Of a stretch of DNA of 64,000 bases, positions 1-12,000 are shown one piece after another; the first letter of the stretch is position 1; every line of letters starts with the position of its first letter. The notes below the pieces were generated by a model. It made no database searches, was not told the origin of the DNA, and saw only the letters and a list, made by a program, of their open reading frames with translations. Origin of the DNA: Acanthococcus lagerstroemiae. Taxonomy: Eukaryota; Arthropoda; Insecta; Hemiptera; Eriococcidae. Location: contig CM063109.1 in assembly GCA_031841125.1 (NCBI GenBank), forward strand, positions 8,346,321-8,410,320, in the 5' to 3' direction. Both the position numbers and the translations under genes were made by a program.

Positions 1-922
1 AAAAGGGAGCAAATTGGCGAGGGATAATATTAAACAAAGTTATTAAATATTCTGCTGTAATCGTGGTTTTCATGTAGGACATTGCACTTTCTGAAAACTC
101 AATTGGGATGTGGAACGGAATGTAGAAGCGCTAAGGTGCACTCCCTAATGAAGGTTGAGTGATCACAGACGGAAATAACATTGTCGTAAATGGGAAATAC
201 GAGTTTTTAAAAAAATCATCATAAAATTAAGAAACGACGGATATGCTTCAAATTTGAACTGTAGGGAGCTACATATCAAACTTGCGATTAAAAATTCAAT
301 ATGTCAGGTAGCAAAATTAATAGAAGTTCGGGGAGGTAAAAAATGTGAGGTATGTTATCAGTTGCCGGCCGGACCCGAGCGACCTATCTATTTTTTCTCC
401 ATTGATCACTCAATGACGGTTCACAAAACATCCGCTAGATATCAGCCACTTCGATTCCGAGTCTCAATAGCCATAGCCCCTTCTTCCCCATACCAATTTA
501 ACAGACTACAAAAAGACGTTCACTGACTAAGCCCATATCCAAAATTGGCCTGAGCCCTCGACTGCTTGGAAATAAAAGAGAAAATGATGGCCTATATTCC
601 TACAGTGCCAGGTCAGGATCGTTCGTTCTTTTTCTGTTCGCAAAATTCCTCACTGAATCAGCTTTGTGTGGTGGCCGACCTGCAAAAGCTGAAAAAGCGT
701 TCAGTTTTAGTTCAGGTTCATCGGAAAAAACTGAATGGATTCGCGAACTGAACTTGCCCATATGTCGGGGAACACTAGTGTTGAAGTTCAATTGCTGGAC
801 TGTTTGTACGAAATCTTTATTTTCTTTCTTCCTATCCTGTGGCCGGACTCTTTCTCATCTTCAGATGCGAACACCGGAAATGCTGTTCTCGGAACCCACA
901 TTAACAATTTTGTTGTTTTCAG
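1..922. other. No supported gene; probably intron and upstream exon sequence
   Basis: Several short open frames overlap here, but none could be tied to a family. Positions about 600-830 may hold an upstream exon of the gene whose last exons lie at 923-1226, because coding-like text in two frames occurs there. I could not fix splice sites for it. Confidence 0.3.
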
Positions 923-1226
923 AATAATTTACCAGCCATCGAAACTGAGGACAACAAACTGGCTCACTCGTTCATCAGTTATTTACAGTCGAAAAAACCT
1001 CATCCGGCCGTAATTCTGATGTTAAAGTAAGTTTCGACTGATTTTCTCATATCTTATGCGCATTTCGATATTTTCGATTTTCTGACTCATGCTGTTTTCT
1101 TTGTCCAGAGATACGGCCCAGATGAGAGCGAAATTCTTCGAACGATTGATTGAAGACAAAACAGAGCTGGGAATATCGTACCACGAATTTTTGCAGAACG
1201 TTAGTGCGAAAATGAATCCCTCTTAA
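923..1226 (+). CDS. Last two exons of an unidentified gene (5' part not resolved)
   Basis: A typical acceptor (TTGTTTTCAG) opens an exon at 923-1026, which ends at GTAAGT. A second acceptor (TTTGTCCAG) opens 1109-1226, ending in TAA. The phases agree (two bases plus one) and give 73 residues, ending in ISYHEFLQNVSAKMNPS. The peptide is charged and probably helical, with no signal peptide or membrane segment. It reads like the conserved C-terminus of an intracellular protein, but I do not recognise the family. The 5' exons are either in 1-922 in a form I could not resolve, or left of the window. The splice signals and matched phases are seen; that this is a real gene end is inferred. Confidence 0.5.
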
Positions 1227-2764
1227 TGTTGCTGACAAACTTCCAAAACATTGCCATTTGAATATGTTAGCTTTTTGGTTCGGAAATGCTTACTCAATTC
1301 AGGTGTCCGACTCTAAGACCCACCCGTGATCGCGATAGTGACCAGACGTAATCGCGTCGACTCGATAATTTTATTTTAAGAATTTCTACGAAAATTTACC
1401 TACGTTATCGATTTTTATATTTCGACGTGTTTTACTCGGGGATGATTATCGCCAACGTGTTCGATTTATATCTAGATTAAGAGAATGTTTACTTTACGAA
1501 ATATTTTTCACGGTATGACCTTCGTGAGTTAGACGAGCCTGTCACTTTGATAGAGTGGGGTTGGTTTTGTATTCAGTTATGAGGTTCCTAGAACTTTCGC
1601 TTTAATTGTCTCGTTTCATGGCATATCGGATATATTTACGTGTTATTTGGTGAATAATGTTAATGTTCACGAAATTTTGGTTGTTATGTATGCAAAAATT
1701 AAAAAGTTATCGCAACATGAACATGTAATTTTGTAGAATAGTATATTTAATTTCCAGTTATCGTATATTATGTACATTGAAAAACTATATTCTATCGTAG
1801 ATATCAATAAATTGTTGTATTTAAGCTCGTTGGGTTGTCGTTTCTACGGATGTCTACCCCAGTCTACCTTAAAATTACAATTTCTGTTGAAAGGCGACAC
1901 CTTCCATGGAAACTTTTTTTTCTTGTAGTTTTGGACAACCAGTTCTGGACCTCCTAGGGCTATGTACTCGTATTCTGTTATCTAATTCGTATTCCAGAAC
2001 AGTTTGGGAACCCGCAGCTTTTTAGTTCATTGTTTTTGAAAATAAGAGAAAATGTGGTCCTTTGGTGGGGCGATAAATATCCTTTTTGACGTTCGCTGTA
2101 GTAGCATGTAGAAAGTTTCTCAGGAGTCGGAGTTCATGCTGAACTATCTCAAAGTTAATGACAACTAACTTCCTTTATGGAATGAACACTGGAAGAAGTG
2201 GGTATGAAAACTCGAATGTTGTAACAGGTAAAAATTGGGAGAAATAGTAGATGTGAAGCTTAATGAGTAAACTATGTAAAAGTGTTCAACTATATCGACC
2301 TGTCGATCGTATTTTGTACTCAGCCATTCACCACACTCTAACCGATCAGAGTAACATGAAACAAAAATGTTACTACGATTGTTCTAAGTAGATAAATGTT
2401 GGCGCGAACTAGACATTATCAAGGGTTAACATACCGAGCTACTTCAAGAAATAGAGGCATTAGCAAGACAACACGAATACTAATATTGTTCAGCATATTG
2501 TCGGTGACCTGAAGAAAATCAGCAACAGAATTACTACTTATGGCAATAAGAGTACTGCCTCTACAGCGCCATCATAAACCGTAATATCGACGAGAACTGA
2601 CGGCATAACAAGCAACAAATTGGTAACTAGAAACAAAACAAACTCCCAAGACTGGTAATGAAATTGGAATATCCACTGAATTGACAGTAAAACGAAAAGG
2701 CAAACTCTCAAATCCGGTAATGGCACCTTCTTTGATACAATCTTCAAAGCAGTTCCATCACTAT
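1227..2764. other. Gene-free stretch
   Basis: AT-rich sequence after the gene end at 1226. It holds AATAAA-like hexamers (for example near 1806), probably 3' UTR and then intergenic DNA. No coding frame or repeat was recognised. Confidence 0.5.
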
Positions 2765-2768
2765 ACTT

Positions 2769-2978
2769 GGACGCTATTCCGCAAACTCCGTATTTTGATA
2801 ACACCATGTAGAAACTATATGGCACTGGGTTCACTGATAAGCTTTTTTCAACGTGAGTACACATTTTCGAATCGGGGGCCCAATTTTGAAAAATTCTACG
2901 TTTACGCTCTTTCCAACGATACTAATAACTCATTTTGTTTACAAATATTAGTCGGTTCACTGTTGTTGAACAGCGTCC
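2769..2978. mobile_element. MITE, GGACGCT family, copy 1 (210 bp)
   Basis: The element starts GGACGCT and ends AGCGTCC, and is flanked on both sides by ACTT (2765-2768 and 2979-2982), a 4-bp target duplication. Its right half is nearly identical to 10045-10160 inside copy 2 (9942-10217). This includes the stretch around GAATCGGGGGCCCAATTTTG. It has no coding capacity, so it is a non-autonomous DNA transposon. The superfamily is not assigned. Confidence 0.8.
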
Positions 2979-3158
2979 ACTTCAGCTATCAAATAGATAA
3001 GAATGGTAATACTTGGCTAACCGAACAAGTTGTAAAGCTGGGTGAAAAACCAAGAAAGTAAATGGCATTACGAACTCACATTCAACCTTTGTTCTAGTAG
3101 GTGCACAGACGGTTCGAAATCACTCGCAATCGAAAAACTGTTCGTATGGATTTCACAC

Positions 3159-3164
3159 TTTATT
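3159..3164 (-). terminator. Polyadenylation signal of NDUFB2
   Basis: AATAAA on the minus strand, about 70 bp downstream of the NDUFB2 stop codon. Confidence 0.6.
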
Positions 3165-3233
3165 GAATAAAAACAAAAATTGGAGGATTACGGAAACAAT
3201 TAAGAATATTCACGCTACTGTTTACAGAGCCGC

Positions 3234-3572
3234 TTACACTACTTCATCGTAGTCATCCGGCGGTATACCTAACTCTTCATCAGTATATAAACTCGTATCA
3301 GGTAACTGATATTCCGGATGACCTAATAAAATTTCTGGATCGTACCAAAATGAATAAAATATATGCCACCATACGAATATTTGGAAGGCTTTCATCACTC
3401 GTATTTTCGGACCATAATCGCACGGGGGTGCATCAGCACGATAGACCCCTGAACCTGGCGGGGCATGAGCTTTTCTGACAGCACTCGTAGAAAATGATTT
3501 CACGAACGGAATAACCGCTGTCTTTCGGGAACATAGTAATGCGCGAACGGACATGGTAAAAACAGTTAACAC
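3234..3572 (-). CDS. NDUFB2: NADH dehydrogenase (ubiquinone) 1 beta subcomplex subunit 2 (AGGG subunit)
   Basis: This is a single-exon frame of 112 residues. NDUFB2 is a small accessory subunit of mitochondrial complex I, sitting in the membrane arm of the inner membrane. The first 33 or so residues are Arg/Ser-rich without acidic residues, as expected for a mitochondrial presequence. A single hydrophobic aromatic segment (FQIFVWWHIFYSFWYD) follows at about 65-80. The family-typical tail comes next: LLGHPEYQLPD, then DEELGIPPDDYDE. The length matches the family (about 100). A second ATG six codons in (MSVRALL) could be the real start. It is divergent from the centrin gene at 4405. Confidence 0.9.
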   Translation of the reverse strand: MLTVFTMSVRALLCSRKTAVIPFVKSFSTSAVRKAHAPPGSGVYRADAPPCDYGPKIRVMKAFQIFVWWHIFYSFWYDPEILLGHPEYQLPDTSLYTDEELGIPPDDYDEVV

Positions 3573-3872
3573 GCACGGTCTGGCAAAACGTTTTTACAAT
3601 TGTAAATTCATCTTACAGTCGATTATAGAAGACCCGAATCAATTTGAATACTACAGACCAACAGACTACACTTGACAGTTATCACTTATCAGTCAAGTGA
3701 ATGACAGCTTGACTTCTAACTCTTCTAAATACTTGGACTTCGATTACCGATAAGCGGCAAGCCCGAAGCAGCCCGAAACACCTTGACCTCGCTGCTAACA
3801 ACTTCACGAGCGTCATTGGGCCACTCTCATTGGTTAATTTAATTTTCCACAGAAAACATATATCGGGAGCAG

Positions 3873-4052
3873 TATTCTTGAAAAGTTGTTACGATAACCA
3901 CTCATAACAACTAGTCCCAAGGTGGTGTTATGAGTGGTTATGAGATGTTATCCAACATTGCGGTAAATGGGTAACAACCGGTAACAACTCATAACAACTT
4001 TTTTATAACACCGGTTGTTATCATAACATCGCATAACAACTTTTCAAGAATA
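3873..4052. mobile_element. MITE with TA target duplication (Tc1/mariner-like)
   Basis: Inverted ends TTCTTGAAAAGTTGTTA and its complement are bounded by TA on each side. The interior is built from repeats of GTTAT/ATAAC, including GTTATGAGTGGTTATGAGATG. There is no coding frame. It lies in the NDUFB2-centrin intergenic region, upstream of the centrin start. Confidence 0.75.
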
Positions 4053-4404
4053 GTGGTCCAGATATAATATCATAAAACTTTTATGATGAAAGTTGCGAGC
4101 AAGTTGCGAGCTTGCGACCTGTAGCCACAGGAGATATGACAATCAAAAAGGCCTTAGAGTGAACGTTATCGAGTACCCTTATTTACCGAAAATCGTTATT
4201 CCACTTGTTTCCTTTTTCATATTTTACCACCGAGCGAAGCTAGCGAGCACTAGCGAGGCTCATGCCCACTGATGACTGATGAGCTCTAAGCTGGAGTACT
4301 TCTCTAGCCTTGAACTGCAAAGTGCAAAACAAGTAAAGCGCTAACAACCTAACAACACAAGCTGTTTACATGTTCCTTTGGTGATCTGATTTCGGACGGA
4401 ATGT

Positions 4405-4929
4405 ATGAATTTCATCAAAATGTCTCCTAGTAATTCTGCACAATCGAAAGAATCGAAAGCCGTCAAATTCGAAGATGGCTTGTTAACGGAACAGCAAAAA
4501 CGGGATATAAAAGAAGCGTTCAATCTGTTCGACTACGATGGGAAAGGTAAATTGAAGACGAAGGAGCTGAAAGTCGCGATGAGGGCTTTGGGATTCGAGC
4601 CGAAAAGAGAAGAGGTACGAAAAATATTAGTTGATATGAATAAAGAGAGTGCCGAGTTCCTTACGTTGGATGACTTCGTAACCATTATGCTGCGCAAGTA
4701 CACCGAGAAAGATGTCATGGACGAAATAAAGAAAGCATTCCAATTATTCGATGATGATAATACAGGTTTCATTACGATTAAAAATTTGAAGAAAGTAGCC
4801 GAGAAACTGGGTGAGAAGTTCAAGGATGAAGATCTGCAAGAGATGATAGAAGAGGCCGACAAAGACGGAGATGGTGCCATCAGCTTGGAGGAATTCGCTT
4901 TCGTAATGCAGAAAACTAATTTGTACTGA
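4405..4929 (+). CDS. Centrin, EF-hand calcium-binding protein, intronless
   Basis: A 174-residue protein (169 if the second ATG at 4420 is used). Centrins are calcium-binding proteins of centrioles and basal bodies, and also act with the XPC complex and TREX-2. It has four EF-hands. The loop at 43-54 ([12 protein letters not shown]) is good. The second, about 79-90, has lost acidic ligands. The third, 116-127, ends in Asn instead of Glu. The fourth, 152-163 ([12 protein letters not shown]), is perfect. The linker [19 protein letters not shown] is centrin-like, and the basic N-terminus fits centrin rather than calmodulin. The whole frame lies in one exon, unlike most genes here, which may point to an old retrocopy. 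An AATAAA lies about 210 bp past the stop codon. Confidence 0.9.
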   Translation: MNFIKMSPSNSAQSKESKAVKFEDGLLTEQQKRDIKEAFNLFDYDGKGKLKTKELKVAMRALGFEPKREEVRKILVDMNKESAEFLTLDDFVTIMLRKYTEKDVMDEIKKAFQLFDDDNTGFITIKNLKKVAEKLGEKFKDEDLQEMIEEADKDGDGAISLEEFAFVMQKTNLY

Positions 4930-5137
4930 TCGATTGGGACAAGACATTGTAGTATTTTAAAGATTGGTGCGAGTTGTGTGTTCATTTCTTCCATTTTCTG
5001 AAGTCAATTTCATTTACATTCCAGTCCTATGTATCTAATTTATTATTTCTAGTGTATTATTTTTCTGCATCTTGATTTGTTTTACTATCATATTTTATTA
5101 TTTGATTTGTAATATATGCGATTTTCAATTGTGTTTC

Positions 5138-5143
5138 AATAAA
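5138..5143 (+). terminator. Polyadenylation signal of the centrin gene
   Basis: AATAAA followed by a GT/T-rich stretch (GTTGTTTTTTGTG), the usual layout of a cleavage site. Confidence 0.65.
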
Positions 5144-5149
5144 TTCGTT

Positions 5150-7140
5150 GTTTTTTGTGTTTAGAAATTGTAATTATTACTTCATGAAGAGACTCCCCGA
5201 ATTTCGTTCACGAAGAGCGCGAACGCAACTTCGAAGAATTGATGCACTAACTAGCACATTGAGGAATTTTCTTGTAGACCATATTTACGGTTTTAAAGAA
5301 ATACTTACGGGTTATTTAAAAAGTTACATAACACAAAATAGAATGGGAAGAACTCGAATTTGACAAAATATTCGTTAATACGGACTGACCGCACTTACGA
5401 ATACATCGTTATTTAGGTACGAAGTTCTAATATGGGAAATAAAAACGAGATAATTGCGTACCGCCCGTCAATCAAGAAAGAAGAATGTGGACCAACTGAT
5501 GCTCGTATCATTAATACTGTCTTGCCAGTAATGAGGCAGAATGGAATGTGATCACAATTTGTACACAAATTAGCCTCTAGTTTTGAATCCCAAGTATGAA
5601 CAACCTAATATTGAAATTATATTTTACAAAATTACATTAGGTGCCCGAGTGAATATTAGGAAATACAAGAAAAATTTGAAGTAGAAGATTGGATAGGAAA
5701 TGGTTTTACGAAAGTTTGGATGTCCTATCATACGTAAATTTGTAAATACAGACTTCTAGTATGAGAGGGATAGGACAGAGGAAGAAGAAGAATACTTCTT
5801 CGTAGTTTTGTACCAAATTAATAGAAAATGAAATGCATGTAGATACCTATTAATGTGGTACCTAACGCGAATTATTTTCCAACTTATACAAAACTTCGTA
5901 TAGGCCGAAAAGACTCCAGTATTTTGCTGGGTAGTGTATGATGCAAACCCGTTTTTTCGTTTTTTTCCCCCAACAGTACTACATAAAATTTATTATTTGT
6001 ATAATACATACGTATTTATAAACATAGGTACAAAATTCTTACATATTAGCCCGACGTAAAATTCGAGCAGCCTTATCTAACTGATAGGGTGCGCTACGGA
6101 CCTGGGTATGTTGCCACCAAAATAGAATACTTAGTAAGTATAGGTGTACCCCAGCACTTATTAAGTTGTGTAAAAATTTGAAACTCATCTTTCATAGAAA
6201 ACTGGCTACGAGCCACTGAAGACGTACGTCTACTAGAACACAGTCTCAACTTTCACCTCCTTTTGCTAAAAAAAGAGTTCAGTTTAAGCAAAATCAGTTA
6301 AGGGTAACCCTCAATGCTGGAAAAGGGTTGATGTTCTTATGTAGAAACACAAGAGCATAGAGCCTTAAGCTCCCTCTGTGAAGCCCTCGAGGAAGAGGCA
6401 GGAGAGATTTAAAATAAATTCAGCGACTTAAAAGAGTGCTAGACCTTAAACAAGAAAGTTTTTGGTCCATACAACTATCGGATCCAGTCAATATGGAGCA
6501 CAAAGTTTTAAAATCAATGTTGATCATTCTAAGACCTTCAGACCCCTCGCAGTACGGGTTACCCTCTCCTATTAATCTTACTATAACTTAGCAGAACATT
6601 TTTCAGAATAATTTTTGGAATCGATCTGCGGAATTTTTTCGGACCTGTATAAATGAGTGTATCACTCTTTTGTTTTTCCTAAACTGTTTACATTTAGGAT
6701 CTATTCAACTAGCCTCGTTCAGACGTAGAGAGACTAGTTTCTCATATTTCATGTAAAAATATCATACCTACACTAACTACCGGGTGAATAACAGAAAGCA
6801 GAACACTAAGATTTCGTTGGAAATTGGGGAAGGAAAATAGGTGTTCCTTTTAGAATATAGGATATATTCTAGGGCAAGGTATAATCTATACAATGTTAAA
6901 TCATCATCTCCAGTTCAGTGTAATTGTTGAGCCGATCACATCGCTCAGATAAAAACACCCTAAGAAATCCACTTGACTATAAGTATACTTTCAAAAGAGT
7001 AACCAACTTCGTAGCATGACCACTATTCTAGGGAAGAGAAAACTCAAGACAAAAGATAGAGGCTAATACCTATGGTTTTCACTTCAAATTTTGTGTCCGA
7101 ATTCGAAAAATAAAATCTTCCATGAAAGAGGGGGCTGGGG
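5150..7140. other. Gene-free stretch
   Basis: I see no supported gene here. A 71-codon open frame at 5148-5363 has no start context, family match or splice partner. The rest is AT-rich with no repeat structure that I could define. Confidence 0.5.
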
Positions 7141-7144
7141 TCAA

Positions 7145-7855
7145 GCTCTAGTTGCCTCCAATGCTAAAAGCCTGTGCGTAATGAAACTAAAACTTGAATA
7201 CTACTCATCTTTATGTCAAATTTCAAATGATTCAATTAAAAACTTAATGCTTATGAAAATAAAATTGTGTGCCAATGAAATGCAGCCTACATTGTTCTTG
7301 CAGTGTTTTGAAATGTCACATTATTGTCTTCAAAGTTCTTTTTATAGTTGTAAAACAAATTAAGCCCGGTTTCCCAACTTATACAATAAAAATGCTTACA
7401 CCACTGGTAACTTGATTGTATATACAGAATAATGCCCATATATGAACATGGGTTAGTAGATAAAAAGTCTCCCTCCCCTTTCCCGGTGAATTATTTTTGT
7501 AATCAGCTATTGTACTTAACTAAACAAGGAGGGGGGGGGGCTCATCTACTAACCCATGTTCATTTATGCGCATTATATTCTGTACAATCAAGTTACCAGT
7601 GGTGTAAGCATTTTCATAGTACAAGCTGGGAAACCGGGCTTAATTTGTTAGACAACCATAAAAAGAACTTTGAAGACAATAATGTGACATTTCAAAACAC
7701 TGCAAGAACAATGTAGGTATAGGCTGCATTTCATAGGTACACAATTTTATTTTCATAAACATATGAAGTTTTTAATTGAATCATTTGAAACTTGACATAA
7801 AAAGTAGCATATAATTCAAGTTTTAGTTTCAATACACACAGGCTCATGAAGCTAT
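7145..7855. repeat. Long inverted repeat (two arms of about 315 bp, 82-bp loop)
   Basis: The left arm, about 7145-7461, is the reverse complement of the right arm, about 7544-7855, at roughly 90 % identity. Examples are AAGCCCGGTTTCCCA at 7363 against TGGGAAACCGGGCTT at 7627, and GAACATGGGTTAGTAGAT against ATCTACTAACCCATGTTC. The loop carries a C-rich stretch facing a G-run. Open frames at 7091-7363, 7432-7716 and 7731-8012 are by-products of the arms. It could be a foldback transposon, an inverted duplication, or a template for long hairpin RNA. Confidence 0.9.
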
Positions 7856-7859
7856 AGCT

Positions 7860-8940
7860 TCTTGCAAAAAATGGAATTTCTGATTTTTTAGCTTTCACCT
7901 CACGAAATAAAAAGCTCTTCAACATTTTTACCCCCCAGTGGGCGATAAAAATCAAGAAGTACCATTTTGATAACAACTTGCAAGATTTCTTTCTAGAATA
8001 GAGTCTGTACAATTCTGAAATGCCAAACAGATGTCTGCTTTAGTATTTCATACTCGTGCAACCAAACTATGAAACTCATCTCAAAATAGCATACCAGCAC
8101 TTCGGTGAAAATCGGAGATACAACTTCTATAGGATGATGGTGTGAATAACCCTCTCTGAAATGCAACCTATTAAAATCCATGTCATCTTTTAAAATATCA
8201 ACTCATGCACTATGAACAATATCTATTACAGCTTTTCAGTCGAACTCATGGTCATATACTTGATCATGGAAAGAACAACAACCTCTGATGAAAATACGAG
8301 GAAAACCCTAAGTTTTCTCAGTAACAGGGCTACTGACATAAAAGTTATATAAATGCAGGCAGGAAGTGAATAGGTGCCGAATATAGAACATAGATATGCA
8401 GTGCTCAGAATTCCTCATGTATTCGATGTCTGCTTTCAAAACATCGCTTGAATGTGAACTTATTTCTTATAGCCACGTTTGACTACTCGATCACTGTTAA
8501 ACTATTCTAAGAATATACAAGAGAAAAATATTGATATCCCTGTCCTGGGACTGGATTTCAGCTTCAATTGTATAATTCTACCTATTGAGGTTTCAGTCAG
8601 CTTCAGCAAGACATATTCTCTACATTCAGCTTTTTAACCCGATTCTCTCAAATGCATTTCAAATGATTTCATTGCCGCATATTATGAGATCTTGGTCTCG
8701 CCCATTTGTCTGTCAAGCTCCGCATAACGATCAGTCGTCATTCAGCCTAATTATTTTCATTCCTGTTTTCAATAATGAGTTCCTGGCGCTACAGACGCCT
8801 TCGGTATAAATTCATATTTGATTCGAAAAACAAATTTGGACGACGAAGGTTACAAAAGTAATTATATGAGCTCATCAGACTACTACCTAATTAAGAACTG
8901 CCGATTTTCTATGCGCTATTGGGAGGGGAATCAAATTCTA
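7860..8940. other. Gene-free stretch upstream of the small secreted peptide gene
   Basis: No coding sequence or repeat was recognised. Promoter-proximal elements of the gene at 9058 probably lie in its right part. Confidence 0.45.
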
Positions 8941-8947
8941 GATTTTG

Positions 8948-8955
8948 TATAAAAT
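8948..8955 (+). promoter_or_regulatory. TATA box of the small secreted peptide gene
   Basis: TATAAAAT about 110 bp before the ATG at 9058. Transcription would start near 8978, giving a 5' UTR of about 80 bases. No other TATA-like element lies this close to the start. Confidence 0.6.
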
Positions 8956-9057
8956 CTCAGTCCATCGACTGATTTGTTACCATTTGTTTGAAGCATTCAC
9001 TGCAGTTGTTCATTTCCTATTTTCACGCACTTCTTTGCAAGTAAAACTCTTAGCATC

Positions 9058-12000
9058 ATGAAATCCGTGAGTAAACTTTTCATAATTATATATTCATATA
9101 AGTAGATACCTATCTATAATATTTTTAGTGTTTTTTAATTTATTTTTTTGGTCATTTTTGGTATGTTTTGGTCATGTTCTATCTCCTTGTTAGTCTTGTA
9201 TTTCCACTAATTTTGAGCTCAGTTTTGGTCGTTTCCATATTAGGAAGACTTGGGTATCACATCACCCTCTCTTACTTTTTACTTGTTGTATACTTGAGTA
9301 GGTACTCTGCATGGACAGAGGTTATCACTGTTTTATAAATACCCATAGGTGAAGCAGTGTAAATTTGTTTAATCATAACAAATTGGTCCCTTGATTAAAA
9401 TATTACAACAGAAGAAAAAGAAAAATTCAATCGGCTTACCATTTCTGTAGTATAGGTATTTACATCATGATGATATCACTAGTTGTGCACAGATTCTATT
9501 ACCAACTTGTAACATAGCTGATCAGCAGCATTTGTAGATAAAATTCTTAATGATAAACTGATTACTACACTCTACACGTAATTATTAAATAAGAACAAAT
9601 TCTAAATCTTGCTATCGCACTTAAAAAATGATTTCGCAAATTCTTTAACTCAACTTTGCTTTTGATCTTTAATGTAGAATTTGGTTACACCAATCCTATC
9701 ATGTGATCATTTATCAGGTTAGGTAAAATGAGTTTAGAAAAATAGTTGACTCCTTTACGGTAGTCAGAGATTCCGAATTGAATAAATTACACCCTTTCCT
9801 CAATTTCAGTTTTTTTAAATAATATATAGAATTTTTTTTATTTTTCTATTCATCTACTAACATTTCATTCACTGACCCCTAATGATTTAATTTAAATTGA
9901 AAAGAATTGTCGTTCATCACCTTCGACAATGATGTTAATTTGGACGCTGTTTAACAAAAGGGAACTAACCCACAAAATCCGCTTTTTGAGAACACGTGAT
10001 TCGAAGTTCAAGAGCCATAATATAGAGACTACATAATATGGCATTGCGTTTACTGATAAGCTTTTTTCAACGTGAGTACACATTTTTGAATCGGGGGCCC
10101 AATTTTGAAAAATTCTACGTTTTATGCTCTTTCCAACGATACTAATAACTCATTTTGTATACAAATGAGGAGTTATCTGTCAAATGTGGGTTAGTTTCCT
10201 TTTGTTGAACAGCGTTCATTTATTCTTCTTGATATAATTGTGCGAGAGCTCGGAAGCTCGGATCGATTGGTCATCGATTAATTTGCGCATAGGAAACTAC
10301 ATTGACTCTTTAGAACATGAATGTCTTTAATTTCTAGATAGAATACAATGTGAATTTCCTATGCGTAAATATTAATAAAAATTAAAAAGAATACCATTCT
10401 AGCTGTAGTGTTTCACATTCATTTGAAACCTCTGATATGGTGATATCATAAAAATGTAATAAATATACACCGATTGATGTTTTTCTTTCAATAATTGTGT
10501 AGGAAGAGTAGGATGGAAAGGTTGACTTGTACTGCATGAAAATTCAATATTAATTAGAGCGTAATTGAACACGAAGGTAATTGACTAGCGTTGGGGAATA
10601 TAAAGGGGTCTCTGAGGTTCGCACACTCAACAGCACTTGAGATCAACTATAGCTGACGGACGTAAGACAAGGGAGACATTGAATATATTGAAAATATAAA
10701 AAAGAGAAAATTCGAGTTTACTTGACCTTAAATAATCGAGTAATCCAACGTCAAATTCATTTCTAACACTTGCAAAAAAAAAAACACAAAAAAAAAACCC
10801 TACTTAAACTAGAATTGAAAATGTCCGGAAATAATGGGAAAATCTCTATTCCACTCCAATTAAATAACTGCGGGACCCTGTCGAACCAGACACATTTCAA
10901 CTACAAAAACCTGTTCGTACTGTTTCACAAAGTAATTATTGAAATTATTACCTTCACTCAGATTTACCAGTAAAGTCAAGAATCACAGGAAACGTAAGAA
11001 TCAGCGTTAAAAATATGTGTTTCAAACAAAAAACCTCATATTTTGTTTTACAGATCGTAGCGTTTTTGTTCATCTGCTTCGTAGCATTCACCATGGCTGA
11101 ACCGGCCCCTGAAGCAGATCCTGGTGTAATTACCTACGGATCGCATGTGCTCGGCCATTCGCTCTATCCGTACCCATACCTTGGAGGATACAACTCTTAT
11201 TACGCATACCCATACGGTTACGGGTAAGCGAGCCGTTAATTGTATATTATGTTTTTAAATAATTGCAGCTTCACTCCGAAAAAGCAAGTCTAGTTACAAA
11301 AATATAGGAATTTCTACTATATGTCCATAAAAAGTATGCCATTTGACACGAAGTCTAGGAGCCAAAGGTAACAGATTTGTGATTAGCACCGCAGCGAACC
11401 GAAAAAAACTTTTAACGGGCAAAAGAAAAAATTAGTTTCAATCTATTATTTTCTATTTAGATTCCTAAATTATTTCTATAGAGTGCGGCATGGATTCTAG
11501 TATTATGCTGTAAGCGTTTGGTCTTCTACTGCCCTCTCTCTCACTAAGGGCCAGTAGTATTAAAAAACACGACGTCGTTTAATCATCCATTAAGCAATTT
11601 AATTGCATGGCGGAAATCGGTCGATTAAAGTCTTTAATCATGGATTAAACTATAATATTTTATACTACCAGCCCTAATAGTATATTGTGTCGCGTAGAAT
11701 AAGTACTGCGTACCATCTGTTAATCGTGGATTACTTTCCTTCTTTGTTATCATTTTTTCTTCAACGGTCCTGACTATCATACTTTTTATAATCGACTATT
11801 CTAAAGATCGTAGTTCAAATACGTTCAATGGGAGTAATGAATGGTTTTCATAACAAATAAAATCATGTTTTTAACGCTTAAATCAGTTCGCGATTAAAAT
11901 TGGGTATCTCTGCTGTTGCGGAAAAAAGAATGTAGTTCCGAGTCAGGAGACCATCAGGAGACCATCAGGAGACCATCAGGAGAACTCTGGTTTTAATGGG

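Noticed and set aside
2538..2864. 108-codon minus-strand frame sharing MCTHVEKSLSVN with 9892-10083
   Set aside because: The shared peptide comes from the MITE repeated in both places, not from a gene family.
4533..4994. 153-codon open frame on the minus strand
   Set aside because: Antisense shadow of the centrin gene, with no family features.
5148..5363. 71-codon basic frame after the centrin poly(A) signal
   Set aside because: Arg-rich but no start context, splice partner or recognisable motif.
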